Positions 34,990 to 43,416 of a stretch of DNA of 47,385 nucleotides are shown in pieces (the first letter of the stretch is position 1; the number at the start of each line of letters is the position of its first letter). The DNA comes from an uncultured Alphaproteobacteria bacterium (GTDB lineage Bacteria; Pseudomonadota; Alphaproteobacteria; Rhodobacterales; Rhodobacteraceae): NCBI GenBank assembly GCA_902576905.1, contig CACGWW010000012.1, positions 1-47,385 of the forward strand, read 5' to 3'. The translations under genes were made by a program, and so were the position numbers. The notes beneath the pieces were generated by a model, which saw only the letters and a program-made list of their open reading frames with translations, had not been told where the DNA came from and did not search any database.

Positions 34990-36207
34990 CTAAATTATTC
35001 GGTTTATAAAACGTTTTAGCCTTTCGCAAGACAGGTTTATCATCTTATCAGGCACCGTTAAACTTATGCGTACAAGATGGTGGGCATTTTCTCCAAATGA
35101 TGCGCCTGGCATGAGCGCCAATTTTTCTTCCTCTAGAAGTTGTTTAACAAAAGCGTCGCTACTTAGTCCTGTTTTAGATATATCGGCAAGTAGGAACATT
35201 CCTGACTGCGGCATTATTGGCTCCACTTTATTTGTTTTTTTTAAAACTTCATAAATATTTACGGCCCTATGATAATATGAATCCCTCATTTTTTTTGCAG
35301 TACGAAAATCATTTTCTAGCGCATATGCAGTCATATCTGCTATGAATGGTTGGTTGCCAAATAGCATTGTTTCAGAGAGAGGCAAAACCGCATCGCAAAA
35401 GTCTTTAGGACCAACCAGCCATCCACTTCTAAACCCTGGCGCTGCATGTGATTTCGATATACTTGAGACAACAATAGTACGATGCGATGCGTCTCGAACA
35501 TTTAGTGGTGAGTAAAATTCCGTTTTGTTATCAAAATCATAAATTAGGGATGCATACACTTCGTCTGAGATGATCCACAAATCGTTTTGGAGACAAACTT
35601 TAACAATTTCTTCTATTTCTTTTTTAGTCAATAATGCTCCAGATGGATTATGTGGATTATTCAAAAGAAGAACTTTGCTTTTGCTTGTTACAGAGTTGGC
35701 TAAGTCACTAGGGTTCATTCGAAAACTATTTTCTTTTTTTAGTTCAATTCTTTTTATCGTTCCGCCTGCAGCGGCTACAACGCCTTCATAAGTAGCGTAT
35801 AGCGGATCTCCTAAAAGAACCTCATCGCCTTCATTTACTAGGCTCATAATCGATGCAAAAAGTGAGGTTTGAGTGCCGGGGAAACATAAGACATTTTTTT
35901 CGGTTATATTAAGCCCACATTCGTCATTATACTTATTTACTAGGCTGGAAACTAAGTTTTGTTCTCCTCTTCCATTGGAATAACCTGTTCTTCCTTCTTT
36001 AATGGCCTTGATCGTAATGTTGGCAAGTTCGTCTGAAACGGAAATATCAGGCTGGCCTATGGTTAACAAAATTACATCAGGATCAATTTCCGCCATTTTC
36101 TTTGCTTTCAAATGGGGTATCCATTTTTCAGAGCCTAATTTTGCTACTCTTTTTGTTATTGATGCAAATTGCACGATATTTAAATTCCTTTTAACAAAAA
36201 AATACAC
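34990..36207 (-). CDS. Class I/II aminotransferase
   Basis: PLP enzyme of 405 residues of the aspartate/aromatic aminotransferase group. Cofactor residues are visible: NNPHNPSGALLTKKEIEEI, Asp215 in WIISDEVYASLIYDF, Schiff-base Lys252 in SSISKSHAAPGFRSGWLVG, and substrate-carboxylate-binding Arg near HLVRISLTV. The annotated ATG lies only 15 bases from the divergent cyclotransferase ATG; a GTG at 36174 giving a 394-residue protein (QFASITKRVAKLG...) is a better match to where homologous sequence begins. Which amino acid it uses is unknown. Confidence 0.87.
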   Translation of the reverse strand: MYFFVKRNLNIVQFASITKRVAKLGSEKWIPHLKAKKMAEIDPDVILLTIGQPDISVSDELANITIKAIKEGRTGYSNGRGEQNLVSSLVNKYNDECGLNITEKNVLCFPGTQTSLFASIMSLVNEGDEVLLGDPLYATYEGVVAAAGGTIKRIELKKENSFRMNPSDLANSVTSKSKVLLLNNPHNPSGALLTKKEIEEIVKVCLQNDLWIISDEVYASLIYDFDNKTEFYSPLNVRDASHRTIVVSSISKSHAAPGFRSGWLVGPKDFCDAVLPLSETMLFGNQPFIADMTAYALENDFRTAKKMRDSYYHRAVNIYEVLKKTNKVEPIMPQSGMFLLADISKTGLSSDAFVKQLLEEEKLALMPGASFGENAHHLVRISLTVPDKMINLSCERLKRFINRII

Positions 36208-36222
36208 TATTTTCTAAAAGAC

Positions 36223-37032
36223 ATGACCTCAACATGCAAGTTTTTGTCTGCTCTTTTATTCTTTACAAGACTTTTATCGATAATAAAAAGTCGTGTCTAT
36301 ATACTGTATCTTTTTGTTTTTTTCCTAAACGTTTTTCATTCTTATGCTCAGGAAACAGTTACCCCTAAGATCATAAGAAAAATTGCCCATGATAGTAAGG
36401 CTTTTACTCAGGGTTTCATTGTAGACGAAGGAATATTTTATGAAAGTACCGGTCTATATGGAAATTCAAGTCTTAGAAGATATAATACACACTCTGAAAA
36501 ATTGATAAAAAAAATATCATTGGAGGATAAGTTTTTTGCTGAAGGACTTACTTTATTCAATGGTAGGCTTTATCAACTGACTTGGAAATCGGGAGTAATG
36601 TTCGTATACGATAAAACTACTTTCAAGATAATAAAAATTTTGTCGTATAATGGAGAGGGTTGGGGGCTTACTAGTAACAACAAATATTTAGTAATGAGTG
36701 ATGGGAGTAACATTTTAAAATTTCGTGATCCGAACACCCTTCAGGTCATAAAGTCAGTAGCAATTACCTTCAATGGATTACCTGTAGACAATCTTAATGA
36801 GTTAGAGTTCGTTGGAAATGAGATTTGGGCCAATATATGGAAGTCTGACTTAGTAGCATGTATCGATAGTGCTACCGGTGAATTAGTCAGATGGATTGAT
36901 TTTTCATCAATAAGTGAAAGAACTGGAACAGAAGATGTATTGAATGGGATAGCTTATGATAAAGTTGAAGACCGAATTTTTGTAACTGGAAAATTTTGGA
37001 ATTCTATATACGAAGTATCAATCCAAGATTAG
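36223..37032 (+). CDS. Glutaminyl-peptide cyclotransferase (plant/bacterial beta-propeller type)
   Basis: Secreted or periplasmic enzyme that turns N-terminal glutamine into pyroglutamate. The 269-residue protein has a long N-terminal region with a hydrophobic helix at about 26-42 (YILYLFVFFLNVFHSYA) and a probable signal-peptidase site after Ala42. The propeller shows FTQGFIVDEGIFYESTGLYG, FAEGLTLFNGRLYQLTWKSG, LNELEFVGNEIWANIWKSD and NGIAYDKVEDRIFVTGKFW, standard for Glu_cyclase_2 (PF05096). Predicted mature N-terminus is itself Gln43. A TTG at 36241 is an alternative start. Confidence 0.9.
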   Translation: MTSTCKFLSALLFFTRLLSIIKSRVYILYLFVFFLNVFHSYAQETVTPKIIRKIAHDSKAFTQGFIVDEGIFYESTGLYGNSSLRRYNTHSEKLIKKISLEDKFFAEGLTLFNGRLYQLTWKSGVMFVYDKTTFKIIKILSYNGEGWGLTSNNKYLVMSDGSNILKFRDPNTLQVIKSVAITFNGLPVDNLNELEFVGNEIWANIWKSDLVACIDSATGELVRWIDFSSISERTGTEDVLNGIAYDKVEDRIFVTGKFWNSIYEVSIQD

Positions 37033-37048
37033 TAATAACGCTCTAAAG

Positions 37049-38140
37049 CTACTTAAATCTATTTGGGGAGACTCTCTTTTGCAACTGTCCAAAGCTTGAT
37101 TTTTCCCCTAGAATAATCTCACTAGCCATTTTGCTTGCTGCAGCTGACGTTTGAAAGCCATATCCTCCTTGACCTGCAAGCCAAAAGAAACTGGGAACAA
37201 TACTATCAAAACCAATAACAAGGGTGCGATCAGGCGCAAAAGTTCGAAGGCCCGCCCAGCTTGACGTAATTCTTTTAATAGAATAGCTTACTACTTTCTC
37301 AAAATTGAAAATGCCTTTTGCTAAGTCCTCATCATTTGCATACGCGTCATGAGGAAAAGACTTGGTTTCTTCCGATGGGGAGACGATCATTTCTCCTGCA
37401 TCAGGTTTTGCGTAAAAAGATTCATTTAGTCCAAAAGCCATTGGCCAACTTTTATGATTACCACTATCATCAGGAGCAGGCACTCTAGCCATAGATCTTT
37501 TAAGAGGTAAAAAGCCCAAAGGTTCGATGCCACATTTCAATGCTAATTCATCTACCCAAGCTCCCGCTGCATTTACAATGATATCACAAATAAATGTTTT
37601 TTTATCCGTTGTAATGTGCCACTTCCCTTCTTTATACTCAGCAGCAATTACTTTGGAGTCGGTATAAATTTCTGACCCGTTGGCTTTTATATCTTTTGTA
37701 AAATGTTGTAATAATTTATCTGTATCAATATCGTAAATGTCCTCTTTGTATCCAGCATATTTTACAGATTTATTATTGATTATTTCAATTAGGCTACGCG
37801 CATCGCTGACAGATATTTCATTGTGGGCAAAACCTGAACATTGCTCTTTAAATGCATATTTTTCGTCTTTTTTTCCTAAAATTAGGCTGCCCCTTGGGGA
37901 CAGGACATCTACGCCATCCTTAGAAAGAAAGCTTTTACTTGCACTATTGAATTCCCGAATAACTTCGTTTCCGTAGTCTTCGATAAATGCAGCAGCGGAT
38001 CTACTTGATGAGTGGTACCCAAGATTTCCTTCGGCTTCTAGCAAAGTTACCTTCGCTGATTTACTTAGTCTGCCTGCAACTGAGAGACCAGCAATTCCAC
38101 CACCAACTACTAATATATCTACCATCTGAATCTCATTCAC
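37049..38140 (-). CDS. FAD-dependent D-amino-acid dehydrogenase, DauA-like (D-arginine dehydrogenase family)
   Basis: Flavoprotein of 363 residues that should oxidise a D-amino acid to its imino acid. It starts VDILVVGGGIAGLSVAGRLS, has LGYHSSSRSAAAFIEDYGN (the FAD-contacting loop of DauA), INTDxD-like DIDTDKLLQHF, VNAAGAWVDELALKCG, PMAFGLNESFYAKPDAGEM and ITSSWAGLRTFAPDRTLVIG near the substrate site, and AGQGGYGFQTSAA at the end. From memory the order and spacing match Pseudomonas DauA along the length. Its GTG start shares one base with the stop of a small membrane-protein ORF; a start at the ATG five codons later (MVDILVV) is also plausible. Confidence 0.88.
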   Translation of the reverse strand: MNEIQMVDILVVGGGIAGLSVAGRLSKSAKVTLLEAEGNLGYHSSSRSAAAFIEDYGNEVIREFNSASKSFLSKDGVDVLSPRGSLILGKKDEKYAFKEQCSGFAHNEISVSDARSLIEIINNKSVKYAGYKEDIYDIDTDKLLQHFTKDIKANGSEIYTDSKVIAAEYKEGKWHITTDKKTFICDIIVNAAGAWVDELALKCGIEPLGFLPLKRSMARVPAPDDSGNHKSWPMAFGLNESFYAKPDAGEMIVSPSEETKSFPHDAYANDEDLAKGIFNFEKVVSYSIKRITSSWAGLRTFAPDRTLVIGFDSIVPSFFWLAGQGGYGFQTSAAASKMASEIILGEKSSFGQLQKRVSPNRFK

Positions 38141-38295
38141 TAGACCACATATATCATTATAGCAAAAGCAATACTACTTATTATGACTAACCAAATTAAG
38201 CTAGATCCTACCATGAAAAGTTTGAGTATTTTTAATATGGGTCTGAAGCCAAAAAGAAGTAAAAAGCCAATTATGCCTAGAAAAAAAAGTTCCAA
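38140..38295 (-). CDS. Possible small membrane protein, 51 aa
   Basis: A 51-codon frame starting TTG (38295) and ending in the TAG at 38140-38142. It reads as two hydrophobic helices, MELFFLGIIGFLLLFGF and SSLIWLVIISSIAFAIMIYV, joined by a short basic segment RPILKILKLF, the usual layout of a two-pass small membrane protein with a positive cytoplasmic loop. It directly precedes the DauA-like gene (overlap of one base), so it would be translationally coupled. TTG start and short length make it uncertain; an in-frame stop immediately precedes the TTG. Confidence 0.4.
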   Translation of the reverse strand: MELFFLGIIGFLLLFGFRPILKILKLFMVGSSLIWLVIISSIAFAIMIYVV

Positions 38296-38362
38296 TTATT
38301 GACCTCGATCAAAAATATTTTTATTTTAATTATTCAAGATAAATTAACAATCTTCCAGAATA

Positions 38363-39088
38363 ATGCGACTCAAAAACAAAAAAGCTTTCGTAACTGCCGC
38401 CGGTCAGGGAATTGGTAAAGCTATAGCAGAGAAATTCTTCCATTTTGGTTCCGACGTGCTGGCCCTTGACATAAACGATGATAATTTAACGCAATTAAAA
38501 GTCTCCAAGTCTCTTTGTGTAGATGTAAGAGATGCTGAAGCTATCCTTAAAGCGATAAAAGATTTTGAGCCAGACATATTGATAAATTGTGCAGGTATAG
38601 TTCATTCAGGTACAATACTTACATCTAAAGAAGAGGAGTTTGATGACGCAATTGATTTAAATATCAAGTCTATGTATCGCACTATAAAAGCTGCTATCCC
38701 TTTTATGCAGAATAAAGGTGGTGGAAGTATAATTAATATTGGTTCCGTGGTTTCATCTGTAATTGGCGCACCAAATCGTTGTATTTATGGTTTGTCAAAA
38801 GCTGCAGTAATCGGTTTAACCAAGTCTGTAGCGGTAGATTTTGTTAAAGAGGGAATTAGATGTAATTGCATATGCCCTGGTACTGTTGATACCCCATCAT
38901 TGCATGAAAGGCTGGAAGCGACTGGTGATTATGATAAGGCTATGAATGACTTTGTTAATAGGCAACCCATGGGAAGACTTGGATTGGCAGATGAAATTGC
39001 TGATCTAGCAGTTTATTTGGCATCTGATGAAAGTAAATTTGTTACGGGGCAAGAGCATATTATCGATGGAGGATGGTCTGCTAGTTGA
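38363..39088 (+). CDS. SDR oxidoreductase, DHRS6/BDH2-like
   Basis: Short-chain dehydrogenase of 241 residues. TAAGQGIGKAIAEKFF is the NAD-binding loop, NCAG at 75-78, Ser128 in NIGSVVS and Tyr142-x3-Lys146 (IYGLSK) the catalytic set. The run VIGLTKSVAVDFVKEGIRCN, CPGTVDTPSLHERL and YLASDESKFVTGQEHIIDGG closely resembles the human BDH2/DHRS6 branch (3-hydroxybutyrate or 4-oxo-L-proline reductase) and bacterial relatives such as 2-keto-3-deoxy-L-fuconate dehydrogenase. First gene of a rightward operon with fadH (48 bases downstream). Substrate choice is inferred only from family. Confidence 0.87.
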   Translation: MRLKNKKAFVTAAGQGIGKAIAEKFFHFGSDVLALDINDDNLTQLKVSKSLCVDVRDAEAILKAIKDFEPDILINCAGIVHSGTILTSKEEEFDDAIDLNIKSMYRTIKAAIPFMQNKGGGSIINIGSVVSSVIGAPNRCIYGLSKAAVIGLTKSVAVDFVKEGIRCNCICPGTVDTPSLHERLEATGDYDKAMNDFVNRQPMGRLGLADEIADLAVYLASDESKFVTGQEHIIDGGWSAS

Positions 39089-39136
39089 TTGGTTGTCGTC
39101 TTGGAGTAAAGAATTTTTAAGAAAGTAGGAAATAAA

Positions 39137-41170
39137 ATGAAAAATAAATATAGGCATATTTTTGAACCACTGATAGTCGGCAATCATATTATAAAAAATA
39201 GAATTATAATGGGATCTATGCACACAGGCTTAGAAGAGGGAGGACAAGACGACTTTTCTAGAATGGGAGAATATTTTGCTGAAAGGGCATCCACAGGCGT
39301 TGGTCTTATAATAACAGGAGGTATTTCCCCTAATGAAGAAGGTGCTCTTGACGGAGCTATTTTTAACCAACAAAGTCAAGTTGCAAGACATAAGCTTGTA
39401 ACAGATGCGGTGCACAATGCGAATGTAGATACAAAAATTTGTATGCAGATTTTACATTCGGGTCCGTTGGCAATTAGTAAGGAATTAGTTGCCGCTAGTC
39501 CAGTTCGATCTAGAATTGGTCGTCTTGTTCCTAACGAAATGTCACTAGAGGTGCTCAGAAAGCAAATTGGTGATTTTATCAAGTGTGCAGAACTATGTAA
39601 AAAAGCTAATTATGATGGAGTGGAAATCATTGGTTCAGCTGGATATTTTATTTCCACTTTTTTCGTTAACAAAACAAATCTGAGAACAGACGAATATGGA
39701 GGATGTTTCCCTAATAAAATAAGAATTGCAACAGAAATTGTGGAAGGAATTCGTAAATCTGTTGGTGAAGATTTTCTGATTATATTCAGAATACCAGCAA
39801 TGGATATGCTTGAGGGAGGGATGTCATGGGAAGAGATCTGTACTTTAGGGCAGGCCTTAGAAAACTCAGGTGTTTCGATAGTGTCTACTCATTTTTCATG
39901 GCATGAAAGCCCTGTTCCAACCATTGCAACTATGGTTCCAAGAGCAGCTTTTACTTCAGTGACTAAACGCATAAAAAATGTTATTAATGTTCCGGTAATT
40001 ACATCAAACAGAATAAATATGCCGGATGTCGCAGAGACAGTTTTGGCGAATGGTGATGCAGACTTAGTTTCGATGGCAAGACCATTTCTTGCAGATGGTA
40101 AAATTTTTGAAAAAATTAAAGAGGGCAGGGAAGATGAAATAAACACATGCATAGCTTGTAACCAAGCTTGCCTAGATCATGCCTTTGATAAAAAAGAAAT
40201 ATCATGCCTAGTGAATCCGAGAGCATGTAATGAAACCAACCTGAACTATTTACCAACTACCAATAAAAAAACTATTGCTGTCATTGGTGCTGGCCCAGCA
40301 GGACTCGCTTTTTCTGAAATTGCAGCTTCAAGAGGGCATCATGTTGAATTATTTGAGGCAAGTGATCAGATAGGGGGTCAGTTTAATTTGGCCAAACAAA
40401 TACCCGGCAAAGAGGAGTTTCATGAAACAATCCGCTATTTTTCTACCATGCTTAAGAAAAATGGTGTTAAATTATACTTAAATAAAAAGGTTCAACATAT
40501 TGATTTAATTAATAAAAAATATGATGATGTCATTGTATCGACGGGAGTATATCCAAGGTCTCTTGATATTCCTGGTTCAGATGAAGAGATAGTAATTTCG
40601 TATATAGATGCAATAAGAAACATAGATAAAATTGGGAAAAAGGTGGTTCTAATTGGAGCTGGGGGTATAGGGTTTGATATGGCTGAACTCTTATCTCACG
40701 GTAAAAAGAATCCCTCTACCAATATAGACGACTTTGCTGAGCAATGGGGTATAGATTTTATCAATCATCCGAGAGGAGGTGTAACGGGTGTTATGGCTAA
40801 AGCAAGTAAATCTGAGCGTGAAATCTATTTATTGCAAAGAAAAGTAACGCCATTAGGGATTGCACTAGGTAAAACTACTGGATGGACTCATAGGTTAAGT
40901 TTGAGGAAAAAAGAAATAAAGATGCTTAAGGGAGTTACCTATAAAAAGATTACAAAGAATGGTATATACATCTCTATTAATGATCAGGATCAGTTTATTG
41001 AATGCGATAACATTATTGTTTGTGCTGGACAGGAGCCAGACCGTTCATTTTTCAACTCGGCAAATAATACTGAATTTCGCATGCACCTCGTTGGGGGTGC
41101 TTATGAGGCTAGAGAATTAGATGCAAAGGTCGCAATTAAGCAAGCTTCGGAGTTAGCAGCAGTTATTTAG
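39137..41170 (+). CDS. fadH: 2,4-dienoyl-CoA reductase-like NADH:flavin oxidoreductase
   Basis: Three-domain flavoenzyme of 677 residues: FMN-binding old-yellow-enzyme TIM barrel (1-335), 4Fe-4S segment, and FAD/NAD(P) domains (about 375-677). The cluster ligands are Cys338, Cys341, Cys345 and Cys357 (INTCIACNQACLDH ... EISCLVNP). Active-site Tyr170 (GSAGYFIS) and His256 (FSWHESP) sit exactly four residues beyond E. coli FadH Tyr166 and His252, as do the cysteines. KTIAVIGAGPAGLAFSEIAA, IGGQFNLAKQIPGKEEFHET and GKTTGWTHRLSL also match FadH. The role would be reduction of 2,4-dienoyl-CoA or a related unsaturated acid; related family members act on other substrates. Confidence 0.92.
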   Translation: MKNKYRHIFEPLIVGNHIIKNRIIMGSMHTGLEEGGQDDFSRMGEYFAERASTGVGLIITGGISPNEEGALDGAIFNQQSQVARHKLVTDAVHNANVDTKICMQILHSGPLAISKELVAASPVRSRIGRLVPNEMSLEVLRKQIGDFIKCAELCKKANYDGVEIIGSAGYFISTFFVNKTNLRTDEYGGCFPNKIRIATEIVEGIRKSVGEDFLIIFRIPAMDMLEGGMSWEEICTLGQALENSGVSIVSTHFSWHESPVPTIATMVPRAAFTSVTKRIKNVINVPVITSNRINMPDVAETVLANGDADLVSMARPFLADGKIFEKIKEGREDEINTCIACNQACLDHAFDKKEISCLVNPRACNETNLNYLPTTNKKTIAVIGAGPAGLAFSEIAASRGHHVELFEASDQIGGQFNLAKQIPGKEEFHETIRYFSTMLKKNGVKLYLNKKVQHIDLINKKYDDVIVSTGVYPRSLDIPGSDEEIVISYIDAIRNIDKIGKKVVLIGAGGIGFDMAELLSHGKKNPSTNIDDFAEQWGIDFINHPRGGVTGVMAKASKSEREIYLLQRKVTPLGIALGKTTGWTHRLSLRKKEIKMLKGVTYKKITKNGIYISINDQDQFIECDNIIVCAGQEPDRSFFNSANNTEFRMHLVGGAYEARELDAKVAIKQASELAAVI

Positions 41171-41194
41171 TTTTTAAAGTATGAAAGGAACCAG

Positions 41195-42505
41195 ATGAGT
41201 AACGAACAAAATTTTGATGCTATAATTATTGGGGCTGGTGTTATCGGCAACGCCGTTGCCTTCGAGTTATCTAAACAAGGTTTGAAGACTCTAAACATAG
41301 ATAGAAATCACGTTTCAGGTTATGGCTCTACTTCTGCTTCCTGTGCAATTATTAGAGTACATTACTCGACGTTTGATGGCTGCGCTCTCGCTTATGAGAG
41401 TTATCACTTTTGGAAAGATTGGATGGCATATTTAGAGGCATCAGAACACGATAATCTGGCTAAGTTTATTGAGTGTGGGTGTATGATTTACCAAACTGAG
41501 CAAAATAACTATCTAGATAAAGTAATTAAAAGAGCAAAGGAACTGAATATACCCCATGAGCTATGGGATCCAAAAAAAATCAAAGAAAAATTAAGAATTG
41601 TTGATACGAATAAATATGGACCTGTAAAGTCAACAAGCGATAAAAGCTTTGGGTCAAAAACCGGAGATGATTTAAGGGGATCTGTTTTCTTTCCCACGGC
41701 AGGTTATATAAATGATCCTCAGCTTTCTGCACAAAATCTACAAATGGCTGCTTCAAAGAAAGGAGCAAAATTTCTATTTAGATCAAGTGTTAAAGAGATA
41801 ATTCAGGAAAAGGGGAGAGTCAGTGGCGTTGTTTTAGAAAATGGTGAGAAAATTAACGCAAAAATTGTTGTGAATGTTGCTGGGCCACACTCTATGAAAG
41901 TCAACCAGATGGCAGCCGTAGAAAATGATATGAATATAAAAACCAAAGCTTTAAAGGTTGAGGTTTGTCATGTGCCTTCACCATCTGGATTTAATTATGA
42001 GAAAGAAGGTTTTGTAATTTCTGATAGCGATATAGGGTGTTATAGCCGACCTGAAATTGGAAACAATGTGCTTATCGGTAGTGAAGACCCAGAATGTGAT
42101 GAAAGGTTGTTTGTAGATCCTGATATTTGGGACGAAAGCTTTTCTGAGCAATGGAGAACCCAAGTCTTAAGACAGGCACAGAGGTACCCAGGTTTGCCAA
42201 TACCATCAAATTCAAAGGGTGTGGTGGCTTTATATGATGTATCTGATGATTGGATCCCAATTTACGATAAATCCTCTTTGCCAGGATTTTATATGGCGGT
42301 TGGCTCGAGTGGAAATCAATATAAGAATGCTCCAATGGCTGGAAAGATTATGGCTGAATTGATAGTGAAGTGCGAAAATGGCCATGATCATGATAAGGAT
42401 CCTATCAATCTTCAATTAAATTATATTGATAGAGAAATTGATCTGGGCTTTTATTCACGTAACCGCATAATTAATGAAGAAAGCAGCATGTCCGTTTTAG
42501 GCTAA
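41195..42505 (+). CDS. FAD-dependent oxidoreductase, DAO family (sarcosine oxidase beta-like)
   Basis: Flavoprotein of 436 residues opening FDAIIIGAGVIGNAVAFELS and LNIDRNHVSGYGSTSASCAI, the latter resembling sarcosine oxidase/dehydrogenase beta subunits and FOXRED1. VVNVAGPHSMKVNQMA and the C-terminal GFYMAVGSSGNQYKNAPMAG supply further FAD contacts. AAAGGA seven bases before the ATG supports the start. No sox alpha, gamma or delta subunits follow, so it is probably a stand-alone amine or amino-acid dehydrogenase. It follows fadH by 24 bases and is the last gene of this operon. Confidence 0.84.
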   Translation: MSNEQNFDAIIIGAGVIGNAVAFELSKQGLKTLNIDRNHVSGYGSTSASCAIIRVHYSTFDGCALAYESYHFWKDWMAYLEASEHDNLAKFIECGCMIYQTEQNNYLDKVIKRAKELNIPHELWDPKKIKEKLRIVDTNKYGPVKSTSDKSFGSKTGDDLRGSVFFPTAGYINDPQLSAQNLQMAASKKGAKFLFRSSVKEIIQEKGRVSGVVLENGEKINAKIVVNVAGPHSMKVNQMAAVENDMNIKTKALKVEVCHVPSPSGFNYEKEGFVISDSDIGCYSRPEIGNNVLIGSEDPECDERLFVDPDIWDESFSEQWRTQVLRQAQRYPGLPIPSNSKGVVALYDVSDDWIPIYDKSSLPGFYMAVGSSGNQYKNAPMAGKIMAELIVKCENGHDHDKDPINLQLNYIDREIDLGFYSRNRIINEESSMSVLG

Positions 42506-42560
42506 TAACGCTATAAACGGCTTTAAAGTTTTATATTTTTCCAAGAGACTTTTTGTGCGC

Positions 42561-42662
42561 TCAAAGCCATTGAGGATCAATCCTCCACCTTCCATAATAG
42601 TATGTCATCGGATGGTATGGTAAACAATAGCGACCTTCTCTAAATCCATTTCTTATATCTAA
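42561..42662 (-). pseudogene. Orphan C-terminal-like coding fragment
   Basis: On the minus strand a 33-codon stretch open from just after an in-frame TAA to the TGA at 42561-42563 reads RNGFREGRYCLPYHPMTYYY followed by GRWRIDPQWL. The aromatic, Trp- and Pro-rich sequence looks like the conserved end of a protein rather than random DNA, but no start codon or upstream domain is attached; the only ATG lies internally. It sits downstream of the AhpD-like gene on the same strand. I treat it as a remnant with low confidence and cannot name a family. Confidence 0.25.
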
Positions 42663-42681
42663 GAGTTACTCTTCACAATTC

Positions 42682-43017
42682 CTAATTTGATAATTGGTCA
42701 AAGGCCTCCAATGCCTTTGCGCTATAAGTTAAAGAAGGCCCGCCACCCATATATGAGCTCATGCTTAAAGCTTCAACTAATTCCTCTCTTGTTGCCCCTA
42801 AATGAACTAAATGTTCGACGTGTAGTCCGATACAACTCTCACACCTCACAGCAACTGAGATACCAAGCGCAATGAATTCCTTGGTTTTCGTACTCAAGTG
42901 CCCATCCTTCTTTGCATCTTTACCCATAACTTCAAAACCTTCAAACGTAACTGGGGTTGCCTTTTTGAATTTAGAAAACGATTGTTTGGTATCGGTGGTT
43001 AATTTTTTCCAGTCCAT
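42682..43017 (-). CDS. AhpD/carboxymuconolactone decarboxylase-like protein with CxxC
   Basis: All-helical protein, 111 residues, carrying the AhpD-type redox motif Cys59-x2-Cys62-x3-His66 in AVRCESCIGLHVEHLVHLGA, with ATREELVEALSMSSYMGGGP following as in the family. In contrast to the CMD protein at 23350 this one has both redox cysteines, so an alkylhydroperoxidase-like or disulfide role is likely. It is a single gene between two stretches of degraded-looking DNA. No AhpC is present in the window. Confidence 0.87.
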   Translation of the reverse strand: MDWKKLTTDTKQSFSKFKKATPVTFEGFEVMGKDAKKDGHLSTKTKEFIALGISVAVRCESCIGLHVEHLVHLGATREELVEALSMSSYMGGGPSLTYSAKALEAFDQLSN

Positions 43018-43416
43018 ATCGTATCCTTCTTTATTTTCTATACTTAAAGATTAAATTTTCTGAAATTTTATTCAACAGTTCATTAATTTAAAAATTTTAG
43101 TTATTGGCACTTTAATTGGAAAAATGCTAAATTTTTGTCAGGGATAAAGGGAAAGTTAAATGTTTAGTTCTCATATGGTAGGAAATAACAAGATTACTTT
43201 ACTGGATTTGAACTTGCTTTGTTACAGTATGCAATGAAACTGACTGAAGGACCATGCCATGTGCAACAAGTTCATGTAGATTATTTAACATATGCAGGTA
43301 TGGATGACGGATAGATACTGAAGGCTCGTCCAATTATCTTTTATTTTAACTATGTAAATAGAAGTATAAATGAGTCAGGGGTTACCATGAAAGCGACATT
43401 ATAGGATATTACAAAA
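43018..43416. other. Intergenic region of 399 bases with a possible gene remnant
   Basis: The longest stretch without a convincing intact gene. It separates the divergent AhpD-like gene (start 43017) and EthD-domain gene (start 43417), so promoters for both are expected here. The left 140 bases are very AT-rich. From 43160 on there is a broken coding-like track, described separately. No terminator hairpin, tRNA or repeat was seen. Confidence 0.6.
43160..43404 (+). pseudogene. Degenerate small gene (possible frameshift and nonsense)
   Basis: An ATG at 43160 gives MFSSHMVGNN, then the protein-like sequence continues one frame away as QDYFTGFELALLQYAMKLTE followed by GPCHVQQVHVDYLTYAGMDD, reaching a TAG at 43312-43314; that frame stays open for a further 29 codons to 43404. 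Adding one A near 43187 would join the two parts. Composition looks like genuine protein, but I do not recognise the family, and the whole may be a decaying gene or chance. It lies immediately upstream of the EthD-domain gene. Confidence 0.25.

Noticed and set aside
37033-42512. Ten-base word TAATAACGCT present just after two stop codons (37033 and 42503)
   Set aside because: Only two copies, no extended similarity around them; expected by chance in AT-rich sequence.
43104-43121. TTGGCAC followed by TTGGA, resembling a sigma-54 promoter
   Set aside because: The -12 element has GG instead of GC and no activator site is visible; a chance match in AT-rich DNA.
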